A stretch of 64,000 nucleotides of DNA from Nocardia rosealba (GCF_020216065.1 NZ_JAIWNA010000004.1:402025-466024), one strand, 5' to 3'. Positions 50,946-61,656 are shown, counted from the first letter of the stretch. Numbers and translations are program-made. The notes: generated by a model not told the origin, from the letters alone.

Positions 50946-52228
50946 CAGCTTCCTTCCGTTCCGGCGACGAACACCCGCCGCACCTGCCATTGCCGATCGA
51001 CCACGAGCACATCGGCCCGCGCACCCGCCCGCAACGTGCCGCGCTCGGCCTCGAGTCCGAGCACCCGCGCAGGCGTGCGCGTGGCAGCCCTGACCGCATC
51101 GACGAGGGGGATACCCGCATGCTCGACCGACCACCGCACGACCTCGAGCAGTGTTGCCGTGCCGCCGGCGATAGCGCCCGGCGAACCGTCCTCGGTGGCG
51201 AGCCGAGCGATCCCGTGCCGCACCTGCACATCCAGGGCGCCGAGCCGGTAATCACCGTCGCTCATCCCGGCGGCCGCCATCGCGTCCGACACCAGGGCGA
51301 TCTGGTCGGCGCCGACGGTATCGAACACCATCGCGACGGTCTCGGGCGCCAGATGCACACCGTCGGCGATCAACTCGACGACCATCTCGCCGCGGCCGGC
51401 GGCGGCCATGCAAGCGGCAACGGGTCCGGGCCTACGGTGATGCAGCTCGGGCATCCCGTTGAAGAGGTGGGTGGCGGTGATCGGTTCGCCACCGAACCGC
51501 ACTGCGCCGCCGGCTTCGGTTCGGGTCGCTCCGGAGCTGTCGAGGGGCTGCGGAGCCGTACCGGGGTTTCGTCGTGCGGATGCCTGCTCGGTTGTTCCGC
51601 GCGGGCGGACCCACTCGGCGATCCGAGCCGACGTCGTCGCCGCGTCGGCATCGGTATGTCCCAGGCTCGGCAGCACACCGTATTCGTGCATCGCGGCGAG
51701 CAATTCGGCGAAGTGCGCGGTTTCCGGCGCCAGCGTCATCGACCGGACGGTCCCGCGCGACGCCCGGTAGATCCGCTCGAACAGCACCGGATCCCCGGCA
51801 ACGATGGCCGCCGGATCCTGCGCACCACACCGCACCGCATTGATGAACGGCCCCTCGAGATGTACCCCGAGCAGTTTCCCGTCGTCCACCAGATCCGCCA
51901 GCACCGCCGCCTGCTCGACCAACACCTCCGGCGCCGCCGACACCAAGCTGCCGAGCAACCCGGTGGTGCCGTGCGCGCGATGGTGCGCCGCCGCAACCCG
52001 CGCGCCCGCCCCGTCAGCATTGGGAAACCCGAACCCGGCCCCACCGTGGCAATGCAGGTCGATCAACCCGGGCAGCACAAGGTCATTCGTGGCCTCTGGA
52101 AGTTCCTGCGGGCGTGGATAACTCGCCGCCGCACCAACCCACGTAATCGTCGCCCCATCGAATTCGACCACACCATCGGCAATTTCACCCTCACCCGCAC
52201 CGACGACACACCCCCGCAAGGCAGTCAC
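50945..52228 (-). CDS. nagA: N-acetylglucosamine-6-phosphate deacetylase
   Basis: 427 residues, GTG start. Amidohydrolase motifs: LPGLIDLHCHGGAGFGF, HLEGPFIN (metal Glu), LGHTDADA, TATHLFNGMPELHHR and LVSDAMAAAG (catalytic Asp). Residues 208-247 are a Ser/Thr/Pro/Arg-rich insertion between the active-site His blocks that is absent from typical NagA. Coupled upstream to the repeat ORF (4-base overlap GTGA) and downstream to nagB (TGATG). Confidence 0.93.
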   Translation of the reverse strand: MTALRGCVVGAGEGEIADGVVEFDGATITWVGAAASYPRPQELPEATNDLVLPGLIDLHCHGGAGFGFPNADGAGARVAAAHHRAHGTTGLLGSLVSAAPEVLVEQAAVLADLVDDGKLLGVHLEGPFINAVRCGAQDPAAIVAGDPVLFERIYRASRGTVRSMTLAPETAHFAELLAAMHEYGVLPSLGHTDADAATTSARIAEWVRPRGTTEQASARRNPGTAPQPLDSSGATRTEAGGAVRFGGEPITATHLFNGMPELHHRRPGPVAACMAAAGRGEMVVELIADGVHLAPETVAMVFDTVGADQIALVSDAMAAAGMSDGDYRLGALDVQVRHGIARLATEDGSPGAIAGGTATLLEVVRWSVEHAGIPLVDAVRAATRTPARVLGLEAERGTLRAGARADVLVVDRQWQVRRVFVAGTEGS

Positions 52229-52836
52229 GCCGACCCACCTATCCCTCTCCCGATACCGCCGGATACCGGCCTGCCCGCAACCGCCGCACCCCGCGGGCCG
52301 ATGATCGACCAGCGCGCCGGCAGCGGCCCGACCGTTGGCAGCGTCACTGCCCGGTATGCGCTGACCACCATCCCCGCCACTGGCCCGACCGCTGAAATCC
52401 TTGCTGCCGGAAGCTCGGCTGCCACGACCGCAGCCGGCGCCCCGGCCGATGGCATCGTTACTGCCGGGGGCATGGTCGCCACGACCGAAGGTTTCGTCCC
52501 GGCCGGTGACGCAGTTGCCACTGGTTCGGCTGCCACAACCGCCGCTGGCCGCCTGGCCGGTGGCACCGTTGCTGCCGGGAGCGTGCCGGCCATGACCGCG
52601 GGCGGTTGTCCCGCGACCGTTGGTTGCCCGATCGGTGACAGCATTGCCACTGGGGGCATGTCCGCCACGCCTACTAACGGTTGCCCGGGCGAAGTCGTTG
52701 CTACTGATGGCCCGGCGGCTACCGCCGCTGCAGGTTCGACCGGAGGCACCGTTGCTGCCTGGGGCCCACCCGACCCGACCGGAGGCGGCGGCCCTGCCGG
52801 TGATTTGGTTGCAACTGGAGGCCCGATCAGTGACAT
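52225..52836 (-). CDS. Pro/Ala/Val-rich repeat protein between ptsI and nagA (uncertain)
   Basis: 203 residues if started at ATG 52836; the frame is open to 53013. It consists of about eight degenerate 18-residue units of the form PPVATxSPAGxPxxVxAx (for example PSVATTSPGQPLVGVADM and PVATASPAGTKPSVVATM). Its TGA overlaps the nagA GTG by 4 bases, the coupling expected of a real operon gene. Third-position GC is visibly lower than in neighbours, and the plus strand is also open through the repeats, so it may instead be a non-coding repeat region. No known function. Confidence 0.42.
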   Translation of the reverse strand: MSLIGPPVATKSPAGPPPPVGSGGPQAATVPPVEPAAAVAAGPSVATTSPGQPLVGVADMPPVAMLSPIGQPTVAGQPPAVMAGTLPAATVPPARRPAAVVAAEPVATASPAGTKPSVVATMPPAVTMPSAGAPAAVVAAELPAARISAVGPVAGMVVSAYRAVTLPTVGPLPARWSIIGPRGAAVAGRPVSGGIGRGIGGSA

Positions 52837-52840
52837 CCCC
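52280..52840. repeat. Degenerate tandem repeats of about 54 bp between ptsI and nagA
   Basis: Repeated variants of a GGTGxCxxxGTTGCxxCTG core with GCCxCGACC following, at a period of about 54 bases (18 codons). Copies lie at about 52451, 52509, 52557, 52634, 52692, 52750 and 52795. The period, a multiple of three, keeps several frames open on both strands. This explains most of the 714-base gap between nagA and ptsI. Confidence 0.7.
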
Positions 52841-52942
52841 GCTGCCAGGGGAACGGCTGCCACCACGCTGTCGGCGGCCGAACGTCGCACGCCGCGCGCA
52901 GCCGCAGCGACCACCGAGCCGCTCGACCCCCCCGTCACCACC

Positions 52943-54607
52943 TCATGCCCGTCCAACGATCGCCGCGACCACCTCACGTGCCGTCTGTGGCCCGCGCGCA
53001 GCACACGCCGCATCGGCCGCTTCCTGGCAACGCTGGATGTCGATCCCTGCCAAGGCCGCTCGGACAGCGGGCAGGGCAGGCACCGACATCGACAGGCTCG
53101 TCACTCCGAGCCCGACCAGCACTGGCGCGAGCAGGGGATCCGACGCCGCCTCACCGCACACACCGACCGACTTGCCCGATGCCGTTCCCGCCGCGCCGAC
53201 CATCGCGATCAAGTCGAGCACCGCGGGCTGCCAGGGATCGAGGAGCTGCGCGAGGCTGCCCGCCATCCGGTCCGCCGCACAGGTGTACTGGCTGAGGTCG
53301 TTGGTACCGATGCTCACGAAGTCCAGGTGCGCCAGCAGATCGGCCGCCCGCAATGCCGCCGCCGGGATCTCGATCATCGCCCCGAGCTTGCGCACCCCGG
53401 ATTCCCTTGCCAGCGCCGCGAATCCGGCCGCCTCGTCGGCCGTGGCGACCATCGGTGCCATCACCCACAGATCGGCACCGGTCGCCTCACCCGCGCGAGC
53501 CAAAGCGGTGAGCTGGGTGGCCAGTGTTTCCGGGAACACCGACCCGATCCGCAACCCACGCACGCCGAGCGCCGGATTCTCCTCGGTCCCGAGATCGAGG
53601 AACGGCAGCGGTTTGTCCGAGCCCGCGTCGAGCGTGCGCACCACCACGCGGCGGCCCGCGAACTGTTCGAGAACCGCTGTGTAAGAGGCGGTCTGCTCGT
53701 CCAGCGTCGGCTCCGAGGCCTTGCCGAGGTACATGAATTCGGTGCGGAACAGACCCACACCCTCGCTGTCGACCGGCGCCGCCTTCACCGCGTCGTCGAC
53801 CGTGCCGATATTGACCAGCAGGTGCACCGGGGTGCCGTCGGCGGTGCGCCCCGGCCCGCTGGCCGCCGCCAACCGCGCCTTGTCTGCGGCCGCTTGCTCT
53901 GCCGCCGCCTTCTGACGTTCAGGGCTCGGGTCGCCCACCACCACACCGGTCGAGCCGTCGAGCAGCACCGGTGCACCGTCGACGAGTTCGTCGGTCTGCG
54001 AGCAGTTCACTACGGCGGGCAGGCCGAGCGATTTCGCCAGGATCGCGGTGTGACTGGTAGGCCCGCCTTCGCTGGTGAGCAGGCCGACCACATCACTGCC
54101 GCCGAGCATCGCCGTGTCGGCCGGCGCCAGATCGCGCGCGACGAGCACGAACGGAAATCCCGGCTCGGGGATACCCGGCATCGGTTCACCGAGCAGCACC
54201 GCGATGGTTCGCCCGCCGATATCGCGCAGATCGGTCGCGCGTTCGGCCATGTACCCGCCCAGCGCCTCGAGCTTGGCGCAGAACCCCTCGAACGCCAGGT
54301 GCACGGCGTGCGCCGTCGGCATTCCCGCCTTCAATTCCTTCTCGGCGGCGGCGACGATGCCCGGGTCACGCGCCATCGTCGCCGACATCGAAAGGATCTC
54401 CGCCGCAACACCGTCCACGCGCGACGCCCTGGCGGCCATTTCGTCGGCCACCCTCGCGAGCGCCGCCTTCACCCGGGCCAGTTCCTCGTCGGGTGGCCCG
54501 CCGACCGGGTCCTGCGCGGAGGTCTCGAGCTGCGAACCGAATCGCAACCACGGCGCACACACCACCCCGGGACTGACCCCGAGCCCACGGATCACCTGTT
54601 CCGGCAT
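52943..54607 (-). CDS. ptsI: PTS enzyme I (phosphoenolpyruvate-protein phosphotransferase)
   Basis: 554 residues. The phosphorylated His is H186 in SEGGPTSHTAILAKSLGLPAVV. VGLFRTEFMYLG, GVRGLRIG, MIEIPAAALRAADLL, FVSIGTNDLSQYT and GVCGEAASDP (catalytic Cys) are all present. It takes phosphate from PEP to HPr; no HPr gene is seen in this window. It lies downstream of the EIIC gene (6 bases apart) in one operon with nagA and nagB. Confidence 0.96.
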   Translation of the reverse strand: MPEQVIRGLGVSPGVVCAPWLRFGSQLETSAQDPVGGPPDEELARVKAALARVADEMAARASRVDGVAAEILSMSATMARDPGIVAAAEKELKAGMPTAHAVHLAFEGFCAKLEALGGYMAERATDLRDIGGRTIAVLLGEPMPGIPEPGFPFVLVARDLAPADTAMLGGSDVVGLLTSEGGPTSHTAILAKSLGLPAVVNCSQTDELVDGAPVLLDGSTGVVVGDPSPERQKAAAEQAAADKARLAAASGPGRTADGTPVHLLVNIGTVDDAVKAAPVDSEGVGLFRTEFMYLGKASEPTLDEQTASYTAVLEQFAGRRVVVRTLDAGSDKPLPFLDLGTEENPALGVRGLRIGSVFPETLATQLTALARAGEATGADLWVMAPMVATADEAAGFAALARESGVRKLGAMIEIPAAALRAADLLAHLDFVSIGTNDLSQYTCAADRMAGSLAQLLDPWQPAVLDLIAMVGAAGTASGKSVGVCGEAASDPLLAPVLVGLGVTSLSMSVPALPAVRAALAGIDIQRCQEAADAACAARGPQTAREVVAAIVGRA

Positions 54608-54613
54608 CGGGCG

Positions 54614-55939
<1,326 letters not shown>

Positions 55940-55990
55940 GTCGACCTTCTTCGTCCAGCGGTTGTGAACCAGTGGCTCTGACGGGTACTG

Positions 55991-56006
55991 TCCGGTCATA
56001 ACCAGT
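55991..56006. promoter_or_regulatory. Candidate DasR-like operator in the divergent PTS promoter region
   Basis: On the minus strand the site reads ACTGGTTATGACCGGA, matching 10 of 16 positions of the Streptomyces dre consensus as I remember it (ACTGGTCTAGACCACT), with both TGGT and GACC halves intact. It lies between the EIIC and EIIB genes, so one GntR-family regulator could control both arms. A weaker similar sequence is at about 56011-56024. No regulator gene is adjacent. Confidence 0.4.
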
Positions 56007-56113
56007 TGTCAGTTTGACCAGGTGGCCGTCGGATGTCAACCGTGAAATATGACGTGGCGCACAACCGAGGCTCCCATACTGGAACCGGCTACCACCGCGG
56101 AAAGGGAGAACAC

Positions 56114-56344
56114 ATGTCCAAAGCGGAAGCGATCGTCCAGGGCCTGGGCGGCGCGGAGAACATTGTCGAGATCGAGGCGTGCATCACCCGTTTGCGCACC
56201 GAGGTACGCGACGGCGCCAAGGTCGACGAGGCCGCGCTCAAGGCGGCAGGCGCCCACGGTGTCCTCAAGTCGGGCACCGTCGTGCAGGTCGTCGTCGGCC
56301 CCGAAGCCGACACCCTGGCCGAGGACATCGGGGACATCCTGTGA
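56114..56344 (+). CDS. PTS EIIB, glucose/GlcNAc type
   Basis: 76 residues from ATG 56114 (AAAGGGAGAA 3-12 bases upstream). Single EIIB domain: MSKAEAIVQGLGGAENIVEIEACITRLRTEV with the phosphorylated Cys23, then GAHGVLKSGTVVQVVVGPEAD. Receives phosphate from EIIA and passes it to sugar bound by EIIC. Overlaps the EIIA gene by 4 bases. Confidence 0.95.
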   Translation: MSKAEAIVQGLGGAENIVEIEACITRLRTEVRDGAKVDEAALKAAGAHGVLKSGTVVQVVVGPEADTLAEDIGDIL

Positions 56345-56790
56345 ACGTCACCGCTCCACTCGCCGGCCGCGTCATCCCGCTGTCGGAAGTTCCCGACCAG
56401 GTCTTCGCCGATCAACTGGTCGGCTCCGGCGTGGCCATCGACCCCGACCGCACCCGAGGCCCCCTCACCGTCACCGCCCCCATCACCGGCAAGCTCCTCA
56501 AACTCCACCCCCACGCCTTCGTGGTCTTCGGCGGCGGCGTCGGTGTCCTGGTCCACCTCGGCATCGACACGGTGAAACTCAAAGGCGAAGGCTTCACCCT
56601 CCACGCCACCGAAGGCGAAACCGTCGAGACCGGCACCCCCATCGTCACCTTCGACCCCACCGAGATCGCCGCCACCGGCAACCCGATCATCTGCCCGATC
56701 GTCGTAATGGATTCCCCGAAGAACTCCATCAATCCCGACACGATCGACACAGTCGTGGAACCCGGCGCACCCTTGTTCGATACGCCTTAA
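56341..56790 (+). CDS. PTS EIIA, glucose type (Crr-like)
   Basis: 149 residues, GTG start overlapping the EIIB stop. Crr fold: VTAPLAGRVIPLSEVPDQVFADQLVGSGVAIDP, APITGKLLKLHPHAFVVF and VGVLVHLGIDTVKLKGEGF with the phosphorylated His (H72). Transfers phosphate from HPr to EIIB. It may also serve other EIIC permeases in the genome. Confidence 0.94.
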   Translation: MNVTAPLAGRVIPLSEVPDQVFADQLVGSGVAIDPDRTRGPLTVTAPITGKLLKLHPHAFVVFGGGVGVLVHLGIDTVKLKGEGFTLHATEGETVETGTPIVTFDPTEIAATGNPIICPIVVMDSPKNSINPDTIDTVVEPGAPLFDTP

Positions 56791-56811
56791 CCGCGCGTAG
56801 CCAGCAGAGAA

Positions 56812-57129
56812 TCAGCTGTTCTGGCAGCCGATCCCGTTCCCGTCGGCATCGAGCCCATATTCGTCGGGGCCGATTACTCGAACCGGGCCCGTGTATGCGG
56901 GCCCGTCCCCGCTGCCGCCCGCACAGTCGGCGTCGGGGGCGGTCGGAACGCACGGATCGTAGGAGGGATGGCACTCGCGGGGCGGCGGCGGTGGCGGTGG
57001 ACAGAACTGGCTCGATCCGCTGTTGCACAGCAGATCGGTGACGGGATCAGCACTGGCTTGCGCCGGAAGCACGACAGCAAAAGCTATCGCGGCACAACAG
57101 GCTGGTCCGAGAAATGAGCTCGGCCTCAT
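56812..57129 (-). CDS. Secreted small protein with C-terminal excalibur-like calcium motif
   Basis: 105 residues from ATG 57129. Signal peptide at residues 1-27 (SFLGPACCAAIAFAVVLPAQ, then ASADPV). The mature part has a poly-Pro run (CPPPPPPPRECHP), several cysteines, and ends YGLDADGNGIGCQNS: the DxDxNGxxC pattern of the excalibur domain, a short EF-hand-like calcium-binding motif. Function unknown; probably wall-associated or released. Confidence 0.8.
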   Translation of the reverse strand: MRPSSFLGPACCAAIAFAVVLPAQASADPVTDLLCNSGSSQFCPPPPPPPRECHPSYDPCVPTAPDADCAGGSGDGPAYTGPVRVIGPDEYGLDADGNGIGCQNS

Positions 57130-57289
57130 GACAACTCCGATCCTGTGAACTCTGCCCAGCCTCTCGCAAACAGGCGGCAATCGACAGCGGTGAGATCGAA
57201 TCGTTGGGCACGCGGTGAACCGTGACGTTTCCTTGTCCGTTCTTCTTTCAGCAGGCTGTTCCAGCCCGCCTCGAATCAGGAGGACCCAA

Positions 57290-58345
57290 GTGAGCGCAGT
57301 GGAGCAGACCAGTGAGCAGTTCGCGCAGCGGTTGTTCGAGGCGGCGCTCGGCACGGTCGACATCCTGGCCATCCATCTGGGCGACCGGCTCGGCTGGTAC
57401 TCGGCGCTGGCCTCGGGCCCAGCCGACGCGGCCGACCTCACCGCCCGCGCCGGCGGCGATCGCCGATACGCGCGGGAATGGCTCGAACAGCAGGCGGCGA
57501 CGGGCATCCTCACGGTGACACCAGACGGCCGCTTCGCCCTCCCGGCGAGCGTGGCCGAGGTGCTCACCGATACGAACAGCCTGGATTACCTCGCCCCGCT
57601 CGCCCGGATGCTGGCAGGCGCGGCGGTCCAGCTGCCCGCCCTGGTTCGCGCCTATCGCGACGGCGGCGGTGTCGGTTGGTCCGAATACGGCACCGACGTG
57701 CGTGAATCCCAAGCCGACATGAACCGTCCCTGGTTCGAACACCGCCTGGCCGCCGACCTCGCCACCGTCCCCGACATGCATGCCCTGCTGTCTACCCCCG
57801 GTGCGCGAGTCGCCGATATCGGCTCGGGTGGCGGTTGGTCCTCGATCGCCTTGGCCCGCGCCTACCCCGACCTGCGGGTCGACGGCTACGACATCGACCA
57901 GCCGTCGATCGATATGGCCACCACCAATGCCGCCGCCTTAGCCGACCGCGTCCATTTCCACCATGCCGACGTCACGGCCGACCTCCCGGAAGCGACCTAC
58001 GACGCCGTCTTCGCCTTCGAATGCGTGCACGACATGCCGTACCCGGTCGAGGTGCTGTCGGCCGCACGCCGTGCGCTGCGTCCGGGCGGGGTGATGATCG
58101 TGATGGACGAGGCCGTCGACCCGGACTTCGCTTCTCCCGCAAGCGATGTCGACCGCCTCATGTACGGCTTCAGCCTGCTTATCTGCCTACCGGACGGCAT
58201 GGCGCACCCCGGCTCGGCGGGCACCGGAACTGTAATGCGCGCCGAGCAGCTGGGGGAGTACGCCCACAAGGCGGGCTTCACCACCGTCGACATCCTGCCA
58301 ATCGAGAATTTCGGCTTCTGGCGGTTCTACCGGTTGACGGTCTGA
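57290..58345 (+). CDS. SAM-dependent methyltransferase with N-terminal winged-helix domain
   Basis: 351 residues, GTG start with AGGAGG 6 bases upstream. Residues 1 to about 90 form a helical/winged-helix domain of the kind in small-molecule O-methyltransferases (GTVDILAIHLGDRLGWYSAL, YAREWLEQQAATGILTV). The catalytic domain has VADIGSGGGWSSIALARAYP, DGYDIDQPSID, YDAVFAFECVHDM and ALRPGGVMIVMDEAV. Family relatives are class I methyltransferases of unknown substrate. The last 19 bases overlap the convergent helicase gene. Confidence 0.87.
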   Translation: MSAVEQTSEQFAQRLFEAALGTVDILAIHLGDRLGWYSALASGPADAADLTARAGGDRRYAREWLEQQAATGILTVTPDGRFALPASVAEVLTDTNSLDYLAPLARMLAGAAVQLPALVRAYRDGGGVGWSEYGTDVRESQADMNRPWFEHRLAADLATVPDMHALLSTPGARVADIGSGGGWSSIALARAYPDLRVDGYDIDQPSIDMATTNAAALADRVHFHHADVTADLPEATYDAVFAFECVHDMPYPVEVLSAARRALRPGGVMIVMDEAVDPDFASPASDVDRLMYGFSLLICLPDGMAHPGSAGTGTVMRAEQLGEYAHKAGFTTVDILPIENFGFWRFYRLTV

Positions 58346-61300
58346 GCGACCAGCTGATCGGACTCGGCAGGCCAATGCCGGGCGAGCACGTCGAAATACC
58401 GCTGGCTGCTCCACAGTCGATAGTTGCCGATCACGTACACCCGCCGCCGCGCCCGCGACACCGCCGCGTTCAGCACATTCGGGTTGGCGGCGGCCCAGCG
58501 CCGCGAACCGCCCGCGGCGGGTGAGGTGCCGAGTACCAGCACAACCACCTCGGCCGAGTTTCCACGCATGCCATGGATCGTGCCCACCTGGGCGGCGGCG
58601 AACTCGTCCCCGAGCACCTCGCGGGCGACACGCCGCGCACCGTCGGCGACATCGCGAAAGGGGCTGACCACCCGGATGTCGTCGGCCGCGACCCCGTCCT
58701 CCCGCAACTCCGTCAGCAAGGCACCGAGCGCCTCACCTTCGCCGGGAATCCAGTTCCCTTCGGCGCGTGCGGATCTCACATCGATCCACCGATCGTGTCT
58801 GGGGAAGTCGGGCCGCTCGGGCGTGCCGAAGACGAGCAGGTCGTCGTCGTAGGCGATCCGGTGGGTCAGTTCGAAGATCGGCAGATCGCTGCGCCGATGC
58901 ACCCGCAACGGCGTTCCCACCCACACCGGCCGGTCGTAATCAGCGGGTGTCAGCCAGGTCCCGAACCGCACGCCGCGATCTGCCGCCTGTCGCGCCGAGG
59001 CCAGATCCGGCATCCACTCCGCATCGAGCCCGTACTGGTGAACCAGCGCCTCCTGCGCCGAAGTCGGCAGCGTCACAACAGGTCCCAACTGGCGATGATC
59101 ACCGACGATCACCGCCCGGCGCGCGCGCCACAGACCACCCGCCACCGCCTGCGGTGCGGCCTGGCCCGCGTCGTCGACGAACAACCAACCGAGCGCCTCA
59201 CGCCCCAGCCCGGCGAACAACTTGGGCAGCGCGGCGAACGTCGTCGTGAGCATCGGCACCGCGAGGAACAGCGTCTGCCAGGCGGCCGCGATGGTTTCCG
59301 CCTTCGGTGTCAACGCGAGTTCGTCACGGATCAGTGCGATCGCCACGATCAGGTTGTCGCGCACCCGGGGCGCGGCGTTCAGCAACAGCGCTCGATGCAG
59401 CCGCAGCGCCGAGAGGAAGAGCTCACGCCGAGCCGTCGAGTACTGCTCGTCGGCCCATGGATTACACAGCTGGAACTGCTCGTCGTCGGCCGCGACATCA
59501 CCGAAAGGAATTGTCTCCGACCAGTTCTCGCGCGCCGCTTCGATGATGTCGAGTGCTCGTGCCCGCCGCTCGGTCAACGCGACGTGGTCGCGGATGAGGG
59601 TGCGCCCGTGCTCGGCCGCCTGCGCCCACTGCTCACGTGCGTGGTCGACCTCGCCCTGCCTCCGCCGCATCTCCGCCTCGGCGTCGTGCCGTTCGCGTAA
59701 CAGCTCGTTGGAGCGCGCACTCCACCGCCGCCCCGCCCGGAACCCGGTCGACAACGACTCCGCGAACCCTGGTTTGCGCCCGCCGTGCTCGGTGAGCAAC
59801 GTGCTGACCCGATGATGCGTGGCCTGCGCCGCACGCAGCTGTTCGGTTGCCTGCTGATGCTGTGCGCGCCAGTGTGCGTGTGCCGCATCGGCATTGGCGA
59901 TCTCCGCCGACAGCGACAACAGGTCGTCGTTCATCGCGGGCAGTTCGGCGACCGCCTCGGCCACGTCCTGACGCTGCTGTGCGAGCGTTCGAACGTGCTC
60001 GCGCCGGCTCTCGAAGTCGCGCACGGCGGTCTGCCAGTCGGGCACCGAATCCGGATCCGCCTCAGCCTGTTTGAGCAGATCGAGCATTCCCGCCGAACCG
60101 GCCTGCGCCTTGCGTTCGGTAGCGAACCGGTCGCCGAACCAGAACTGCTCCCCGAAGGTTCGTCTCGCGCCGCCGAGAGCCGAGGCGATCAAACCCCACG
60201 CAGGTTCGCCGCTGACGAATTCGGCCAACTCGCCGAAGTGGTTGATCCGCACATCGGCGTCGATCGCGTCGCGGTGCTGGATCTCGGCCACCACATCGGC
60301 GGCGCTCCGGTCGCTGCCGGTGGCAAGCACCACCTCGAACCCGGTCATCTCGGGTGCGAGCCGGTGCGCGCCGACGGTGTAGTTCTTGGCGACCTGCACC
60401 TGCTCGGTGACACCGGTGAACACTTCCATCGGGTCGTCGAAAGTGGCCAGCCGCTCGGCTCTTTCGACCACGATCGCCGCGAGCAGGTCCCGCAGCATCG
60501 TCGTCGTTCCGGTGCCCGGCGCGCCGTGCACGGCGAAAATCCCTGCCCTGTCACGGAGTTCGGTCATCGCCTGATCTACCGCGAACTGCTGGCCCGCGAC
60601 GAGCGGATCACCCGGCCACCGCCCGTCCGGAACGCGCTGGGGCAGCAGCCCCTCGACCATCACGTCCTGTCGCTGACGAACGTCGATCCGCCGATCGATG
60701 GGCAAGGTTTCACTCGCCGCGAGGTAGTCCCGCAGCGCCGCCCCGACGTCCCCACGCTCCACCGCCGCAGCGAGCGCACGCAGCTCCGCGCCCAGTCCGC
60801 TGTTGAGCCGATCCTCGGCCGCCGTGCTGTCGGCATCCCTGGCCGCGACCTGCACACACGCCACCCGCACCCCACCGGCGCGTAATTCGGACCGGATCGA
60901 GAGTGCCCCACACAGATCCCCCGCGAACGTCTGCAACGCCCGCCCGGTCACCAGTGGCGTACCGAATTCCTCGTTCGCCATGACGCCGCGCACGAACGCG
61001 GCGGCCGACATCCCCGCCAGCCCCGGCGAAACGACACCGTCCGCACCCGCCGCGATCAGCGAGGCGCCGACGCCACGACCGACCACATCCAAGGCACGCC
61101 AGCGCGGGCCGGGATCGTCGGCGTCCGGATCGACGCTCGGTACCTCGGTGGTCAGCAGGTCGAACGCGGCGGTGAATGCCGAGGAATCGTGCTCGAACCC
61201 GTCGGCCCAACCCGGATCGGCGGGGCCGGGGGAGCGCAACCGGTTGATCGCCCACGCCAGCCCCGACAACGTCGCCGATCCCTCGACGACCATGCCGTCG

Positions 61301-61656
61301 TCACTCAATGTCACTGCGAAAGTGGCTGTGGTTCCGGACTGTCGCGCGTCCGGCTCCAGCCCGTCCCGCCCGAAGGCGCGCATCAGCGATTCACGCGCAC
61401 GCCCCACTTCGAACAGCCCGCCGAACACCACGAACTGCCATACCCGGCCCGGTTGCAGCGCGGGGAGCGCGGTGAGGTCTTCCCACGGTGCCGGTTCGTC
61501 GGCGCCGAGTTCCACCACCAGCGCACCGGTTTCGCGGCAGACCCCGACCTCCGGTACCAGTTGCGGACCGAACAGTTCAACGGTCCGCCAGAAACGCACG
61601 AGCCGCGCGGCATGCTCGGACCCGTTCACGATGCACCCCATTCCGTCGGCCAGCAT
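58327..61656 (-). CDS. Large SF1 (Upf1/DNA2-type) helicase-like AAA protein with altered Walker A
   Basis: 1109 residues from ATG 61656; GTG 61701 and ATG 61641 are alternatives with no better ribosome binding site. The N-terminal half (about 350 residues) is unrecognised. Walker A reads GAPGTGTTTML: the catalytic Lys of GxxGxGKT is Thr (codon 60505-60507). Walker B reads FVDDAGQA, with Asp for the usual Glu (59170-59172). GDHRQLGPVV, THRI, GTIHGMRGNSAEVVVLVLG and VLNAAVSRARRRVYVIGN supply motifs III-VI, including the arginine finger. Between motifs I and II lies a coiled-coil insertion rich in Gln, Arg, Glu and Ala. It overlaps the convergent methyltransferase by 19 bases. Confidence 0.85.
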   Translation of the reverse strand: MLADGMGCIVNGSEHAARLVRFWRTVELFGPQLVPEVGVCRETGALVVELGADEPAPWEDLTALPALQPGRVWQFVVFGGLFEVGRARESLMRAFGRDGLEPDARQSGTTATFAVTLSDDGMVVEGSATLSGLAWAINRLRSPGPADPGWADGFEHDSSAFTAAFDLLTTEVPSVDPDADDPGPRWRALDVVGRGVGASLIAAGADGVVSPGLAGMSAAAFVRGVMANEEFGTPLVTGRALQTFAGDLCGALSIRSELRAGGVRVACVQVAARDADSTAAEDRLNSGLGAELRALAAAVERGDVGAALRDYLAASETLPIDRRIDVRQRQDVMVEGLLPQRVPDGRWPGDPLVAGQQFAVDQAMTELRDRAGIFAVHGAPGTGTTTMLRDLLAAIVVERAERLATFDDPMEVFTGVTEQVQVAKNYTVGAHRLAPEMTGFEVVLATGSDRSAADVVAEIQHRDAIDADVRINHFGELAEFVSGEPAWGLIASALGGARRTFGEQFWFGDRFATERKAQAGSAGMLDLLKQAEADPDSVPDWQTAVRDFESRREHVRTLAQQRQDVAEAVAELPAMNDDLLSLSAEIANADAAHAHWRAQHQQATEQLRAAQATHHRVSTLLTEHGGRKPGFAESLSTGFRAGRRWSARSNELLRERHDAEAEMRRRQGEVDHAREQWAQAAEHGRTLIRDHVALTERRARALDIIEAARENWSETIPFGDVAADDEQFQLCNPWADEQYSTARRELFLSALRLHRALLLNAAPRVRDNLIVAIALIRDELALTPKAETIAAAWQTLFLAVPMLTTTFAALPKLFAGLGREALGWLFVDDAGQAAPQAVAGGLWRARRAVIVGDHRQLGPVVTLPTSAQEALVHQYGLDAEWMPDLASARQAADRGVRFGTWLTPADYDRPVWVGTPLRVHRRSDLPIFELTHRIAYDDDLLVFGTPERPDFPRHDRWIDVRSARAEGNWIPGEGEALGALLTELREDGVAADDIRVVSPFRDVADGARRVAREVLGDEFAAAQVGTIHGMRGNSAEVVVLVLGTSPAAGGSRRWAAANPNVLNAAVSRARRRVYVIGNYRLWSSQRYFDVLARHWPAESDQLVAQTVNR

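Noticed and set aside
52200..52900. Plus-strand protein in the repeat region between nagA and ptsI
   Set aside because: No ribosome binding site or coupling is seen on the plus strand, while the minus-strand frame overlaps nagA by 4 bases. Only the minus-strand ORF is listed, with low confidence.
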